DNA of 8,113 nt. Origin: Deltaproteobacteria bacterium (GTDB taxonomy: Bacteria > Desulfobacterota > Deferrimicrobia > Deferrimicrobiales > Deferrimicrobiaceae). Below are positions 1 to 6,552 of this stretch, in pieces. Location: positions 1 through 8,113 of the forward strand of contig JAGGAJ010000078.1 of the NCBI GenBank assembly GCA_017889845.1, in the 5' to 3' direction. The first letter of the stretch is position 1; each line of letters starts with the position of its first letter. The translations under genes and the position numbers were made by a program. The notes below the pieces were generated by a model. It was not told the origin of the DNA and made no database searches. It saw only the letters and a program-made list of their open reading frames with translations.

Positions 1-540
1 AGCAGCATCATGCCGCAGAAGAAGAACCCCGACGTGGCGGAGCTGATCCGCGGGAAGACGGGGCGCGCCTACGGGAACCTGGCGAACCTCCTCACCGTCA
101 TGAAGGGACTTCCCCTCTCGTACAACCGGGACATGCAGGAGGACAAGGAGCCGGTGTTCGACTCCGCCAGGACCGTGAAGGAGTGCCTCGCGGGGGCGGA
201 CCTCCTGATCCGGGGCATGACGGTGAACGAGGCGCGGATGCGGGCCGCGTGCGACGACGGATTCCTCACCGCCACGGACCTCGCGGACTACCTCGCCCGG
301 AAGGGGGTCCCCTTCCGGAAAGCCCACGAGATCACGGGGAGGATCGTGCGGCACTGCGAGGAGCGGGGGAAGCGGCTGAAGGACCTGGGACTCAAGGAAC
401 TGCGCTCCTTCTCGAAGGCGATCGGGGAAGATGTCCGGGATGCCATTTCCCTCTCGCGCTCCGTGGGACTCCGGAAGACGCGCGGCGGGACCGGGCCCGA
501 TGCGGTCCGGGCGCGCCTCACCGCCCTCCGGAAGAAATGA
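1..540 (+). CDS. argH: Argininosuccinate lyase, C-terminal part (5' truncated by window edge)
   Basis: Cytoplasmic enzyme that splits argininosuccinate into arginine and fumarate, the last step of arginine synthesis. The reading frame is open from base 1 and begins inside the fumarate-lyase superfamily signature SSIMPQKKNPD, the mobile loop that carries the catalytic serine. The 179 visible residues also show the expected LSYNRDMQEDKEP segment and the DGFLTATDLADYL helix of the C-terminal domain, and they end in the family's GGTGPDAV-type tail. Full-length ArgH is about 460 residues, so roughly the first 280 lie upstream of the window. The gene ends in TGA, overlapping the ATG of the next small gene (ATGA, 537-540), which implies cotranscription and coupled translation. 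No sign of damage is seen. Confidence 0.97.
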   Translation, partial: SSIMPQKKNPDVAELIRGKTGRAYGNLANLLTVMKGLPLSYNRDMQEDKEPVFDSARTVKECLAGADLLIRGMTVNEARMRAACDDGFLTATDLADYLARKGVPFRKAHEITGRIVRHCEERGKRLKDLGLKELRSFSKAIGEDVRDAISLSRSVGLRKTRGGTGPDAVRARLTALRKK

Positions 541-680
541 GCGGCCGGCGGGGAAGGCGGCTGGCGGCCGCGCTGTGCTGTCTCGCCCTGCTGGCGGGGC
601 TCGCCGGGTGCGGCCGGAAGGCGAGACCCGAGCCGCGGTCGGCCCGCCTGCCGGCGGCACACCATCACGCGCAGAGGTGA
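537..680 (+). CDS. lptM: Small LptM/LppL-like outer-membrane lipoprotein
   Basis: A 47-residue predicted lipoprotein. It has a basic N-terminus (RRGRR, residues 3-8), a hydrophobic stretch (about 9-22) and a good lipobox LAGC with lipidation Cys25, followed by GRK. A very short lipoprotein with CG-x-K just before lysA matches the LptM/YifL/LppL family. That family is known upstream of lysA or dapF in many Proteobacteria (lppL-lysA-dapF in Pseudomonas, yifL next to dapF in E. coli), and E. coli LptM helps mature the LptD/LptE lipopolysaccharide translocon. The family's usual CGxKGPL motif is only partly kept here (CGRKARPEP), and the tail is His-rich (AHHHAQR), so the name rests mainly on size, lipobox and position. 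The start is chosen from the 4-base overlap with argH. GGAAG (530-534) is too close to be an ideal ribosome site, so coupled translation is likely. Confidence 0.75.
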   Translation: MSGRRGRRLAAALCCLALLAGLAGCGRKARPEPRSARLPAAHHHAQR

Positions 681-684
681 GACG

Positions 685-1980
685 ATGCACCATTTCCAGA
701 CGCGGAACGGGGAGATGCACTGCGAGGGGGTTCCGCTCCGCCGGATTGCCCGGCGGGTCGGGACGCCGGTCTACGTGTACAGCCACGCGACCCTCTCCCA
801 CCACTACAAGGTCTTCGACGCGGCGTTCGCGTCCATGCCCCACGTCATCTGCTACTCGATGAAGGCGAACTCCAACGGGTCGGTCATCCGCTCCTTCACG
901 AACCTCGGGAGCGGGGTGGACATCGTCTCGGGCGGGGAGCTCGCACGCGCGCTGGCGGCCGGGGCGCCCCCGGGAAAGATCGTGTACTCCGGCGTGGGGA
1001 AGAAGGTCTGGGAGATCGAGGCGGCGCTGCGCCGGGGGATCCTCATGTTCAACGTGGAATCGCGGGAGGAGCTGGAGGCGATCGACGCCGTCGCCGGCCG
1101 GATGCGGAAACGCGCCCCGATCTCCATCCGCGTGAACCCGGACGTGGACCCGAAGACGCACCCGTACATCTCCACGGGTCTGAAGAAGAACAAGTTCGGG
1201 ATCCACATCGGGCAGGCGGTGAAGGACTACGAGTGGGCCGCGCGAAGGAAGCACATCGAGGTGGTCGGGGTGGATTGCCACATCGGCTCCCAGCTCACGG
1301 ACGTCGCCCCCTTCGTGGACGCGGCGGAGCGGGTGCGCAGCCTGGTGGACCGCCTCCTCGATATGGGGCTGCGGATCCGCCTGGTGGACATCGGCGGGGG
1401 ACTCGGGATCCGGTACAACGACGAACTCCCCCCCCACCCGAAGCAGTACGCGGACGCCGTGGTGAAGGCGTTCCGGGGGCTTCCGGTCACGCTCGTCCTC
1501 GAGCCCGGGCGGGTGCTCGTGGGGAACGCGGGGGTCCTGGTGACCGAGGTGCTCTACACCAAGCCGATCCCGGCGCCGGACGGGAAGGGGAGGAAATATT
1601 TCTTCATCGTGGACGCCGCCATGAACGACCTGGCGCGCCCCTCCCTCTACGGCTCCTACCACGCCATCCTGCCGGTCGGGAAGGCGCCCCGCGGGAAGGT
1701 GACCGCGGACGTGGTCGGGCCCATCTGCGAGTCGGGGGACTTCCTCGCAAGGGACCGGGCGATGCCTCCCTACGCGGCGGGCGACCTCCTCGCCGTCATG
1801 AGCGCCGGCGCCTACGGGTTCTCCATGTCCTCCAACTACAACACCCGGCCCCGGGCGGCGGAGGTGATGGTTTCCGGCAGCCGCTTCGAGATCGTCCGCG
1901 AGCGGGAGACGGTCCGGGACGTCTTTCGCGACGAGCGGACCGCCTCGTTCCTCATGCAGGGGAGGCGCAGGAAGTCGTGA
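685..1980 (+). CDS. lysA: Diaminopimelate decarboxylase
   Basis: PLP-dependent enzyme that converts meso-diaminopimelate to L-lysine and CO2, the final lysine step, in the cytoplasm. The 431 residues match the usual family length of about 415-430. The N-terminal alanine-racemase-like barrel carries the PLP lysine in YSMKAN (Lys60), then RVNPDVDP (149-156), KFGIH (170-174), HIGSQ (199-203), the phosphate-binding GGGLGIRY (237-244) and EPGR (273-276). The C-terminal sheet domain has CESGDFLARDR, with the active-site Cys348 contributed across the dimer, and GAYGFSMSSNYN (375-386), with the substrate/PLP tyrosine. The gene begins 4 bases after the lptM stop. The ATG at 685 is preceded by GAGGTGA (673-679), which overlaps that stop codon, so the pair is probably translationally coupled. 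Confidence 0.98.
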   Translation: MHHFQTRNGEMHCEGVPLRRIARRVGTPVYVYSHATLSHHYKVFDAAFASMPHVICYSMKANSNGSVIRSFTNLGSGVDIVSGGELARALAAGAPPGKIVYSGVGKKVWEIEAALRRGILMFNVESREELEAIDAVAGRMRKRAPISIRVNPDVDPKTHPYISTGLKKNKFGIHIGQAVKDYEWAARRKHIEVVGVDCHIGSQLTDVAPFVDAAERVRSLVDRLLDMGLRIRLVDIGGGLGIRYNDELPPHPKQYADAVVKAFRGLPVTLVLEPGRVLVGNAGVLVTEVLYTKPIPAPDGKGRKYFFIVDAAMNDLARPSLYGSYHAILPVGKAPRGKVTADVVGPICESGDFLARDRAMPPYAAGDLLAVMSAGAYGFSMSSNYNTRPRAAEVMVSGSRFEIVRERETVRDVFRDERTASFLMQGRRRKS

Positions 1981-1987
1981 CGCGGGC

Positions 1988-2017
1988 TTGGATCGCCCCG
2001 CGGGCATCTGCTACGAT
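1988..2017 (+). promoter_or_regulatory. Possible internal promoter upstream of dapF
   Basis: The 67-base gap between lysA and dapF is the largest within the operon. It holds TTGGAT (1988-1993), an 18-base spacer, then TACGAT (2012-2017) with TG one base upstream (2009-2010), an extended -10 arrangement. Transcription would begin near 2024, about 24 bases before the dapF ATG. The -35 matches consensus at only three of six positions, so this is a weak prediction based on pattern alone. Confidence 0.3.
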
Positions 2018-2047
2018 GGACCAATGCCCGGAGAGAAGGACGGCGAG

Positions 2048-2878
2048 ATGACGCGGAAGGGTATCCCCTTTTCCAAGCTCAACGGCAGCGGCAACGACTT
2101 CCTGCTGATCGACAACCGGGGCGGGGCCCTGGACGGGATCGACCGGCCCGCCTTCGTCGCCAGGGTGTGCGACCGCGCGCGATCGGTCGGCGCGGACGGC
2201 GTGATCCTCATCGAACCGTCCCGGAAGGCCGACTTCCGCTGGGACTTCTACAACGCCGACGGTTCGCGCGCAGAGATGTGCGGGAACGGGGGCCGGTGCG
2301 CGGCGCGGTTCGCCGTCGCGCGCCGGATCGCCGGGCGGGAACTCTCCTTCGAGACGATCGCGGGCGTCATCCGCGCGACGGTCCGCGGAAGGAGCGTGAA
2401 GCTCCAGATGACCCGGCCCGCAGGACTGGCCCTCGACCGGTCGCTGACGCTGCGCGGGAAGAGGTACACCTACTCGTTCCTGAACACCGGGGTTCCCCAC
2501 GCGGTCCTGTTCGTACCGGACGTTTCGAAGGCGGACGTGATGGCCGTCGGGCGCGGCATACGCACCCACCGGGCGTTCGCTCCCCGCGGGACGAACGTCA
2601 ACTTCGCACAGGTCCGGGACGGCGTGCTCTGGGTGCGGACGTACGAGCGCGGGGTGGAGGCGGAGACCCTGGCCTGCGGCACCGGCGCGGTCGCCTCCGG
2701 AATCCTCGCCGCGGTCCACGGACTCGCCGCCCCGCCGGTGGCCGTGCGGACCAGCGGCGGGGAGCGGCTCACGATCCACTTCGATCCGGGGCGGAAGGAT
2801 TTCGGCGAGGTCTACCTCGAGGGGGACACGTCGTGGTCGTGCGACGGGTGGATCCTCGAGGAGGCCTACCGGTACTGA
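2048..2878 (+). CDS. dapF: Diaminopimelate epimerase
   Basis: Cofactor-independent racemase that converts LL-diaminopimelate to the meso form, supplying both LysA and peptidoglycan synthesis. The 276 residues match the usual length of about 274. Both catalytic cysteines are visible in their motifs: Cys78 in EMCGNGGRC and Cys210 in ACGTGA, one from each half of the pseudo-symmetric fold. The N-terminal FSKLNGSGNDF (8-18) and the second-half GVPHAVLF and ERGVEAETLACGTG segments are also typical. The frame is open back to a TTG at 1988 and has an ATG at 2024. I chose the ATG at 2048 because AGAAGGA (2034-2040) sits 7 bases upstream and because homologues begin a few residues before the FxKxxGxGNDF motif. 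It is followed 13 bases later by dapA. Confidence 0.97.
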   Translation: MTRKGIPFSKLNGSGNDFLLIDNRGGALDGIDRPAFVARVCDRARSVGADGVILIEPSRKADFRWDFYNADGSRAEMCGNGGRCAARFAVARRIAGRELSFETIAGVIRATVRGRSVKLQMTRPAGLALDRSLTLRGKRYTYSFLNTGVPHAVLFVPDVSKADVMAVGRGIRTHRAFAPRGTNVNFAQVRDGVLWVRTYERGVEAETLACGTGAVASGILAAVHGLAAPPVAVRTSGGERLTIHFDPGRKDFGEVYLEGDTSWSCDGWILEEAYRY

Positions 2879-2891
2879 AAGGGGGGTACGG

Positions 2892-3764
2892 ATGTTCCAC
2901 GGGGCGATCGTAGCGACTGTCACGCCGTTCCGGAACGGAAAGGTGGACGCCGCGGCGTTGCGGCGGCTGGTGGAGTTCCAGATCCGGAGCGGGACCGACG
3001 GCATCGTGCCGTGCGGGACGACCGGGGAGTCCGCCACGCTCTCGTACGACGAGCACGAGCAGGTGATCGATCTCGTCATCCGGGCGGTGGACGGGCGTGT
3101 CCCCGTGATCGCCGGCACGGGGTCGAACAACACGAAGGAGGCGATCGTCCTCACCCGGTACGCGAAACGGGCGGGGGCGGACGCGGCCCTCGTCATCACC
3201 CCCTACTACAACAAGCCGACGCAGAACGGGCTCATCGCCCATTTCACGGCGGTGGCCGGGTCCGCGGACATACCCGTCATCCTCTACAACGTCCCGGGCC
3301 GCACGGGGGTCAACATGGCGGCGGAGACGGTGGCGCGCCTCGCGGAAGTCCCGAACATCGTGGGCGTCAAGGAGGCGTCGGGGAATCTCGCACAGATCTG
3401 CGACATCCTCCGGATGACCCCGAAGACCTTCTGCGTCCTCTCGGGGGACGACGGGCTGTATTACCCGATGCTCGCGCTGGGCGCCAAGGGGATCATCTCC
3501 GTGGTTTCCAACGTGGCCCCGAAGGAAATGGCCGACCTCTACGACGCCTTCGCCCTCGGAGAGGTGGCAAAGGCCCGGGACCTCCATTTCCGCCTCTGGC
3601 CTTTGATGCAGGCCCTGTTCATCGAGACGAACCCGATCCCGGCGAAGACCGCCCTCGCGATGATGGGGAAGATCCGGGAGGAGTTCCGGCTCCCGCTCTG
3701 CGCCATGTCCGCCGCAAACCGGAAGGTCCTTGCGAAGGTCCTCTCCGACCTGAAGATCCGGTAG
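2892..3764 (+). CDS. dapA: 4-hydroxy-tetrahydrodipicolinate synthase
   Basis: Condenses pyruvate with aspartate semialdehyde, the committed step of the diaminopimelate/lysine branch. The 290 residues match the E. coli enzyme (292). The Schiff-base lysine is Lys160 in VGVKEASG. Tyr132 and Arg137 lie in YNVPGRTG, the threonine pair Thr43-Thr44 in GTTGE, and Tyr106 in TPYYNKPT, completing the catalytic triad. Residues corresponding to the E. coli lysine feedback site are mostly kept (Ser47, Ala48, His55, Asn79, Glu83). E. coli His53 is replaced by Tyr52. Lysine inhibition is therefore likely but inferred. The ATG at 2892 has a purine-rich site AAAGGGGGG just upstream. The gene is spaced 13 bases from dapF and 8 bases from dapB. 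Confidence 0.97.
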   Translation: MFHGAIVATVTPFRNGKVDAAALRRLVEFQIRSGTDGIVPCGTTGESATLSYDEHEQVIDLVIRAVDGRVPVIAGTGSNNTKEAIVLTRYAKRAGADAALVITPYYNKPTQNGLIAHFTAVAGSADIPVILYNVPGRTGVNMAAETVARLAEVPNIVGVKEASGNLAQICDILRMTPKTFCVLSGDDGLYYPMLALGAKGIISVVSNVAPKEMADLYDAFALGEVAKARDLHFRLWPLMQALFIETNPIPAKTALAMMGKIREEFRLPLCAMSAANRKVLAKVLSDLKIR

Positions 3765-3772
3765 GGACGGCA

Positions 3773-4576
3773 GTGCCCGGCGTCGTGGTGTGCGGAGCGA
3801 TGGGGAGGATGGGGCGGGCGATCCTCTCCGTGCTTAGGGAACGGCCTCACGGGCTCGCCCTCGCGGGCGCGGTCGAGTCGCCCGGGCACCCGCTCCTGGG
3901 GCACGACGCCTTCGAGGCGGCCGGGGTGGGACGGGCGGGGGTCCCGGTCACCGACGACCTCGGGAAGGCCCTCGCCTCGGCGGATGCGGCCATCGACTTC
4001 ACCAGCGCGGAGAGCTCCGTCCGGAACGCGGATGCCGCCGCTTCCGCGGGGAAGGCGATCGTCGTCGGGAGCACCGGCCTCTCCCCCGAGCAGTCCGCCC
4101 GCATCCGCGCGGCTTCCGGGAAGGTCGCGGTGGTGCTGTCGCCGAACATGAGCGTGGGAGTGAATCTCATGTTCCGGGTGGCGGCCGACGTGGCGCGCGT
4201 CCTGGGGGAGGAGTACGACGTCGAGATCGTCGAAACCCACCACCGGTTCAAGAGGGACGCTCCCTCCGGGACGGCGGTGAAGCTGGCCGAATGCGTGGCC
4301 GGCGCCCTCGGCAGGAAGATGGGGGATGTGGGGGTGTACGGCCGGCGGGGAATGGTGGGGGAGCGCACCCGGAAGGAGATCGGCGTGTTCGCCGTCCGGG
4401 CCGGGGACGTGGTGGGGGAGCACACCCTCGTGTTCGGCGGCATCGGCGAACGGTTCGAGATCACCCACCGGGCGCACAGCCGCGACACGTTCGCCCGCGG
4501 GGCGGTCCGTGCCGCCGCCTGGGCGCTGGGAAAACCGGCAGGACTCTACGACATGGCCGCGGTGCTGGGCATCTGA
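3773..4576 (+). CDS. dapB: 4-hydroxy-tetrahydrodipicolinate reductase
   Basis: NAD(P)H-dependent reductase that turns the DapA product into tetrahydrodipicolinate. The predicted protein has 267 residues (E. coli 273). Visible motifs are the dinucleotide-binding CGAMGRMG (7-14), IDFTSAES (74-81, matching the DFTxP segment), GSTG (99-102), SPNMSVGVN (123-131), and the catalytic signature ETHHRFKRDAPSGTA (154-168) with His156, His157 and Lys160. The C-terminal AGDVVGEHTLVF and ITHRAHSR segments are also standard. GTG at 3773 is chosen as the start because it places the nucleotide-binding loop at the normal distance and has AGGGA (3763-3767) five bases upstream, overlapping the dapA stop. In place of the E. 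coli Glu38-Arg39 pair that contacts the cofactor ribose there is Glu35-Ser36. Loss of the basic residue suggests NADH use, which is an inference. Confidence 0.97.
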   Translation: MPGVVVCGAMGRMGRAILSVLRERPHGLALAGAVESPGHPLLGHDAFEAAGVGRAGVPVTDDLGKALASADAAIDFTSAESSVRNADAAASAGKAIVVGSTGLSPEQSARIRAASGKVAVVLSPNMSVGVNLMFRVAADVARVLGEEYDVEIVETHHRFKRDAPSGTAVKLAECVAGALGRKMGDVGVYGRRGMVGERTRKEIGVFAVRAGDVVGEHTLVFGGIGERFEITHRAHSRDTFARGAVRAAAWALGKPAGLYDMAAVLGI

Positions 4577-4579
4577 CCG

Positions 4580-5356
4580 ATGAAAATCGCGCGGTACGAG
4601 GCCGAAGGGGTCGTCCGGTTCGGGCTGGTCGACCTTGCGGGGGGGAAGGTCCGGGAGATCGCGGGGGAGCCGTTCGACCGCGTCCAGGCGACGGGGATCG
4701 TGCGCCGTCTCGACGAGGTCCGCCTCCTCGCCCCGGTGACGCCGGGGAAGATCGTCGCCGTCGGGCTCAACTACAGGGACCACGCCCGGGAGATGGGGAA
4801 GGCGATCCCCGAGGAGCCGCTCCTCTTCCTCAAGGCGCCCTCGGCACTCAACCACCCCGGGGGGGAGATCGTCTACCCTGCCCAGTCGGAGCGGGTGGAC
4901 TACGAGGCGGAGCTCGCGGTCGTGATCGGCCGGGTGGCGAAGGGCGTTTCCGCCCGGGACGCCGCGGCGCACATCCTCGGGTACACCTGCATCAACGACG
5001 TGACCGCGCGCGACCTCCAGATGAAGGACGTCCAGTACACCCGCGCGAAAGGGTTCGACACCTTCGCTCCCCTCGGTCCCTGGATCGAGACGGACATCGA
5101 CCCGTCCGGGCTCGCCGTCCGGTGCCTCGTCAACGGCGAGGTCCGGCAGGACGGGAACACGCGGGAGATGGGCGCCACCGTTCACCGGCTGGTGGAGTTC
5201 ATCTCCGCCGTCATGACCCTGTACCCGGGGGACGTGATCGCGACGGGGACGCCCCCCGGCGTCGGTTCCCTGCGGGTCGGGGACGAGGTCACCGTCGAGG
5301 TGGGCGGGATCGGCGCGCTCACGAACCGGGTCGTCGCCCCGTTTCCGGCCCACTGA
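4580..5356 (+). CDS. Fumarylacetoacetate hydrolase (FAH) family protein
   Basis: A 258-residue metal-dependent FAH-fold enzyme of the acylpyruvase / hydroxyheptadienedioate isomerase / oxaloacetate tautomerase group. A small N-terminal domain (about 1-55) precedes the catalytic core. Motifs are VGLNYRDHAREMG (61-73, His68 and Glu71 matching the catalytic lid pair), the metal ligands Glu109 and Glu111 in YEAELAVVIG and Asp140 in CINDVTARD, KGFDTFAP (Lys157), and the C-terminal PGDVIATGTPPGVG (216-229). The substrate cannot be read from the sequence: the family includes fumarylpyruvate hydrolases, oxaloacetate decarboxylases and tautomerases. It starts 3 bases after dapB with no clear ribosome site and shares one base with folK (TGATG), so it is almost certainly translated as part of this operon. 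Its link to lysine synthesis is unproven. Confidence 0.9.
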   Translation: MKIARYEAEGVVRFGLVDLAGGKVREIAGEPFDRVQATGIVRRLDEVRLLAPVTPGKIVAVGLNYRDHAREMGKAIPEEPLLFLKAPSALNHPGGEIVYPAQSERVDYEAELAVVIGRVAKGVSARDAAAHILGYTCINDVTARDLQMKDVQYTRAKGFDTFAPLGPWIETDIDPSGLAVRCLVNGEVRQDGNTREMGATVHRLVEFISAVMTLYPGDVIATGTPPGVGSLRVGDEVTVEVGGIGALTNRVVAPFPAH

Positions 5357-5865
5357 TGCAAGGGCCGGTGCGGGGGGGTCCTCGAGGCGGCGGGGACGCG
5401 GTCCTCCTGCTCGGGAGCAACCTCGGGCGCCGCGTCCGGAACCTGCGGGATGCCGTGGAGCGGCTCTCGGCCGAAACGGACGTCCTGGCGATCTCCCGGC
5501 TGTACGCCGGCGAGCCCCACGGGAGGGTTCACCAGCCCTGGTTCCTGAACCAGGCGGTGCGGATCGCGGCACGGCATTCCCCCGGGGAACTGCTGCTCCT
5601 GGCGAAGCGGCTGGAGCAGTCGGCGGGACGGCGGGGGAGCGGCCGGTGGGGGCCGAGGCCCCTGGACGTGGACATCGTCCTCTACGGGGAGGCCGTGGTC
5701 TCCCTCCCCCACCTGGACATTCCGCACCCCGCGATGTCGGGGAGGAGGTTCTGCCTCCTCCCGGTGGCGGAGGTGGCGCCGGACGCGGTCGTGCCGCCAG
5801 GCGGCCGGACGGTTTCGCAGCTGCTGGAATCGTGCAACGACACGCTCGAGGTGATCGCGTTATGA
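5356..5865 (+). CDS. folK: 2-amino-4-hydroxy-6-hydroxymethyldihydropteridine pyrophosphokinase
   Basis: Transfers pyrophosphate from ATP to 6-hydroxymethyl-7,8-dihydropterin in folate synthesis. Family motifs are LLLGSNLGRRVRNL (17-30), PWFLNQAV (61-68), and the signature RWGPRPLDVDIVLYG (97-111) with the magnesium ligands Asp104 and Asp106, followed by IPHPAMSGRRF (122-132) with His124. The 169 residues are slightly longer than E. coli FolK (159), mainly from a Gly-rich N-terminal extension of about 14 residues. The ATG at 5356 overlaps the stop of the upstream gene (TGATG). A GTG at 5368 with AAGG (5360-5363) before it would give a more usual N-terminus, so the start is uncertain by four codons. 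The stop overlaps the next ATG (ATGA, 5862-5865). Confidence 0.95.
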   Translation: MQGPVRGGPRGGGDAVLLLGSNLGRRVRNLRDAVERLSAETDVLAISRLYAGEPHGRVHQPWFLNQAVRIAARHSPGELLLLAKRLEQSAGRRGSGRWGPRPLDVDIVLYGEAVVSLPHLDIPHPAMSGRRFCLLPVAEVAPDAVVPPGGRTVSQLLESCNDTLEVIAL

Positions 5866-6434
5866 ACCGGTACGGCATCTCCCGCTGGCTCGTGGTCCTC
5901 GCCGTCCTGGCGGCCCTCGCCGCACCCTCGGGGTGCAAGAAGAAACAGGAGCATCAGCATTCCGGCGGCGAAGGGGAGCCGATCCGGCTGAACGCCCTCG
6001 CGGAAATCGAGAACTACAAGGAGATCCTGCGGAAGGACCCGAACAACCTGCAGGCCCTCATCGGGATCGGGAACCTCTACTACGACACGAAGCAGGACCT
6101 CCTGGCCATCGGGAATTACCAGAAGGCGCTGGCGCTGGATCCGTCGAACGTGAATGTCCGGACGGACATGGCGGTGTGCTACCGGAGGACGGGGAACCCG
6201 GATCGCGCGGTCGAGGAACTGAAGAAGGCCATTTCCATGGACCCCAGGCACGCCCAGTCCCGGTACAATCTCGGGGTGATCCTCATCCACGACAAGAACG
6301 ACCAGGAAGGGGGGTTGAAGGCCTGGGAGGGGCTGCTGGAAAACGTTCCCGACTACCCGTACCGCGACCAGTTGAAGGCGGAGATAACCAGAATGCGCTC
6401 CGAGCCCCGGTCCACCCAACCGAAATACAAGTAG
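5862..6434 (+). CDS. TPR-repeat protein with lipoprotein-like signal
   Basis: A 190-residue protein of unknown specific role. Residues 1-24 form a signal peptide with a hydrophobic core (WLVVLAVLAALAA), then SGCKKK with Cys25 as probable lipidation site. The -3 position is proline, so the lipobox (APSGC) is not canonical. An uncleaved membrane anchor is the alternative. A charged, His-rich linker (EHQHSGGEGEP) is followed by three tetratricopeptide repeats at about 62-95, 96-129 and 130-163, with a partial repeat before them at about 48-61. Each shows the expected small and aromatic residues and the ALxLDP or AISMDP end. TPR arrays mediate protein-protein contacts, here most likely in the periplasm. 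The start is fixed by the ATGA overlap with folK. It is the last gene of the operon before an AT-rich gap. I do not recognise a named family beyond NrfG/CcmH-like TPR proteins. Confidence 0.85.
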   Translation: MNRYGISRWLVVLAVLAALAAPSGCKKKQEHQHSGGEGEPIRLNALAEIENYKEILRKDPNNLQALIGIGNLYYDTKQDLLAIGNYQKALALDPSNVNVRTDMAVCYRRTGNPDRAVEELKKAISMDPRHAQSRYNLGVILIHDKNDQEGGLKAWEGLLENVPDYPYRDQLKAEITRMRSEPRSTQPKYK

Positions 6435-6468
6435 TATCGCGGAAATATAATACGGTTCTATCTTTTTG

Positions 6469-6497
6469 TTGACAGCCGTCCCGCATTCCCCTATATC
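6469..6497 (+). promoter_or_regulatory. Sigma70-type promoter of the IclR-family gene
   Basis: TTGACA (6469-6474, perfect -35), a 17-base spacer, and TATATC (6492-6497, four of six -10 matches) lie inside a 118-base AT-rich gap (6435-6552, about 41% G+C by hand count). Transcription would start near 6504, giving a leader of about 50 bases. A perfect TATAAT at 6446-6451 lacks a recognisable -35. I see no convincing terminator between the TPR gene and this promoter. Confidence 0.7.
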
Positions 6498-6503
6498 TAA
6501 CAT

Positions 6504-6526
6504 TGTTTTGTAATTGCAATAAAACA
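6504..6526 (+). promoter_or_regulatory. Inverted repeat, candidate operator of the IclR-family regulator
   Basis: TGTTTT (6504-6509) and AAAACA (6521-6526) form 6-base inverted arms separated by 11 bases, with a perfect 8-base palindrome ATTGCAAT (6513-6520) inside. The element begins at the predicted transcription start, a position that fits autorepression, which is common among IclR-family genes. The sequence is visible; the binding protein is inferred. Confidence 0.4.
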
Positions 6527-6552
6527 TCCCATATCCTTCCTGGGGGATTCCG

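Noticed and set aside
1988..2047. N-terminal extension of dapF from TTG 1988 or ATG 2024
   Set aside because: The extra residues do not match the family N-terminus, and the good ribosome site AGAAGGA is correctly spaced only for ATG 2048.
1981..2047. Lysine riboswitch before dapF
   Set aside because: The gap is only 67 bases, far too short for the lysine aptamer, and no expression-platform hairpin is seen.
3539..5938. Long minus-strand open frame (799 codons) and other long overlapping frames
   Set aside because: It is an antisense shadow of dapB, the FAH gene and folK: high GC removes stop codons, the predicted protein is Pro/Arg/Gly-rich without recognisable domains, and the plus strand is fully explained by real genes.
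6446..6451. Perfect TATAAT as a second promoter after the TPR gene
   Set aside because: No -35-like hexamer is present 15-19 bases upstream; a chance match is easy in this AT-rich gap.
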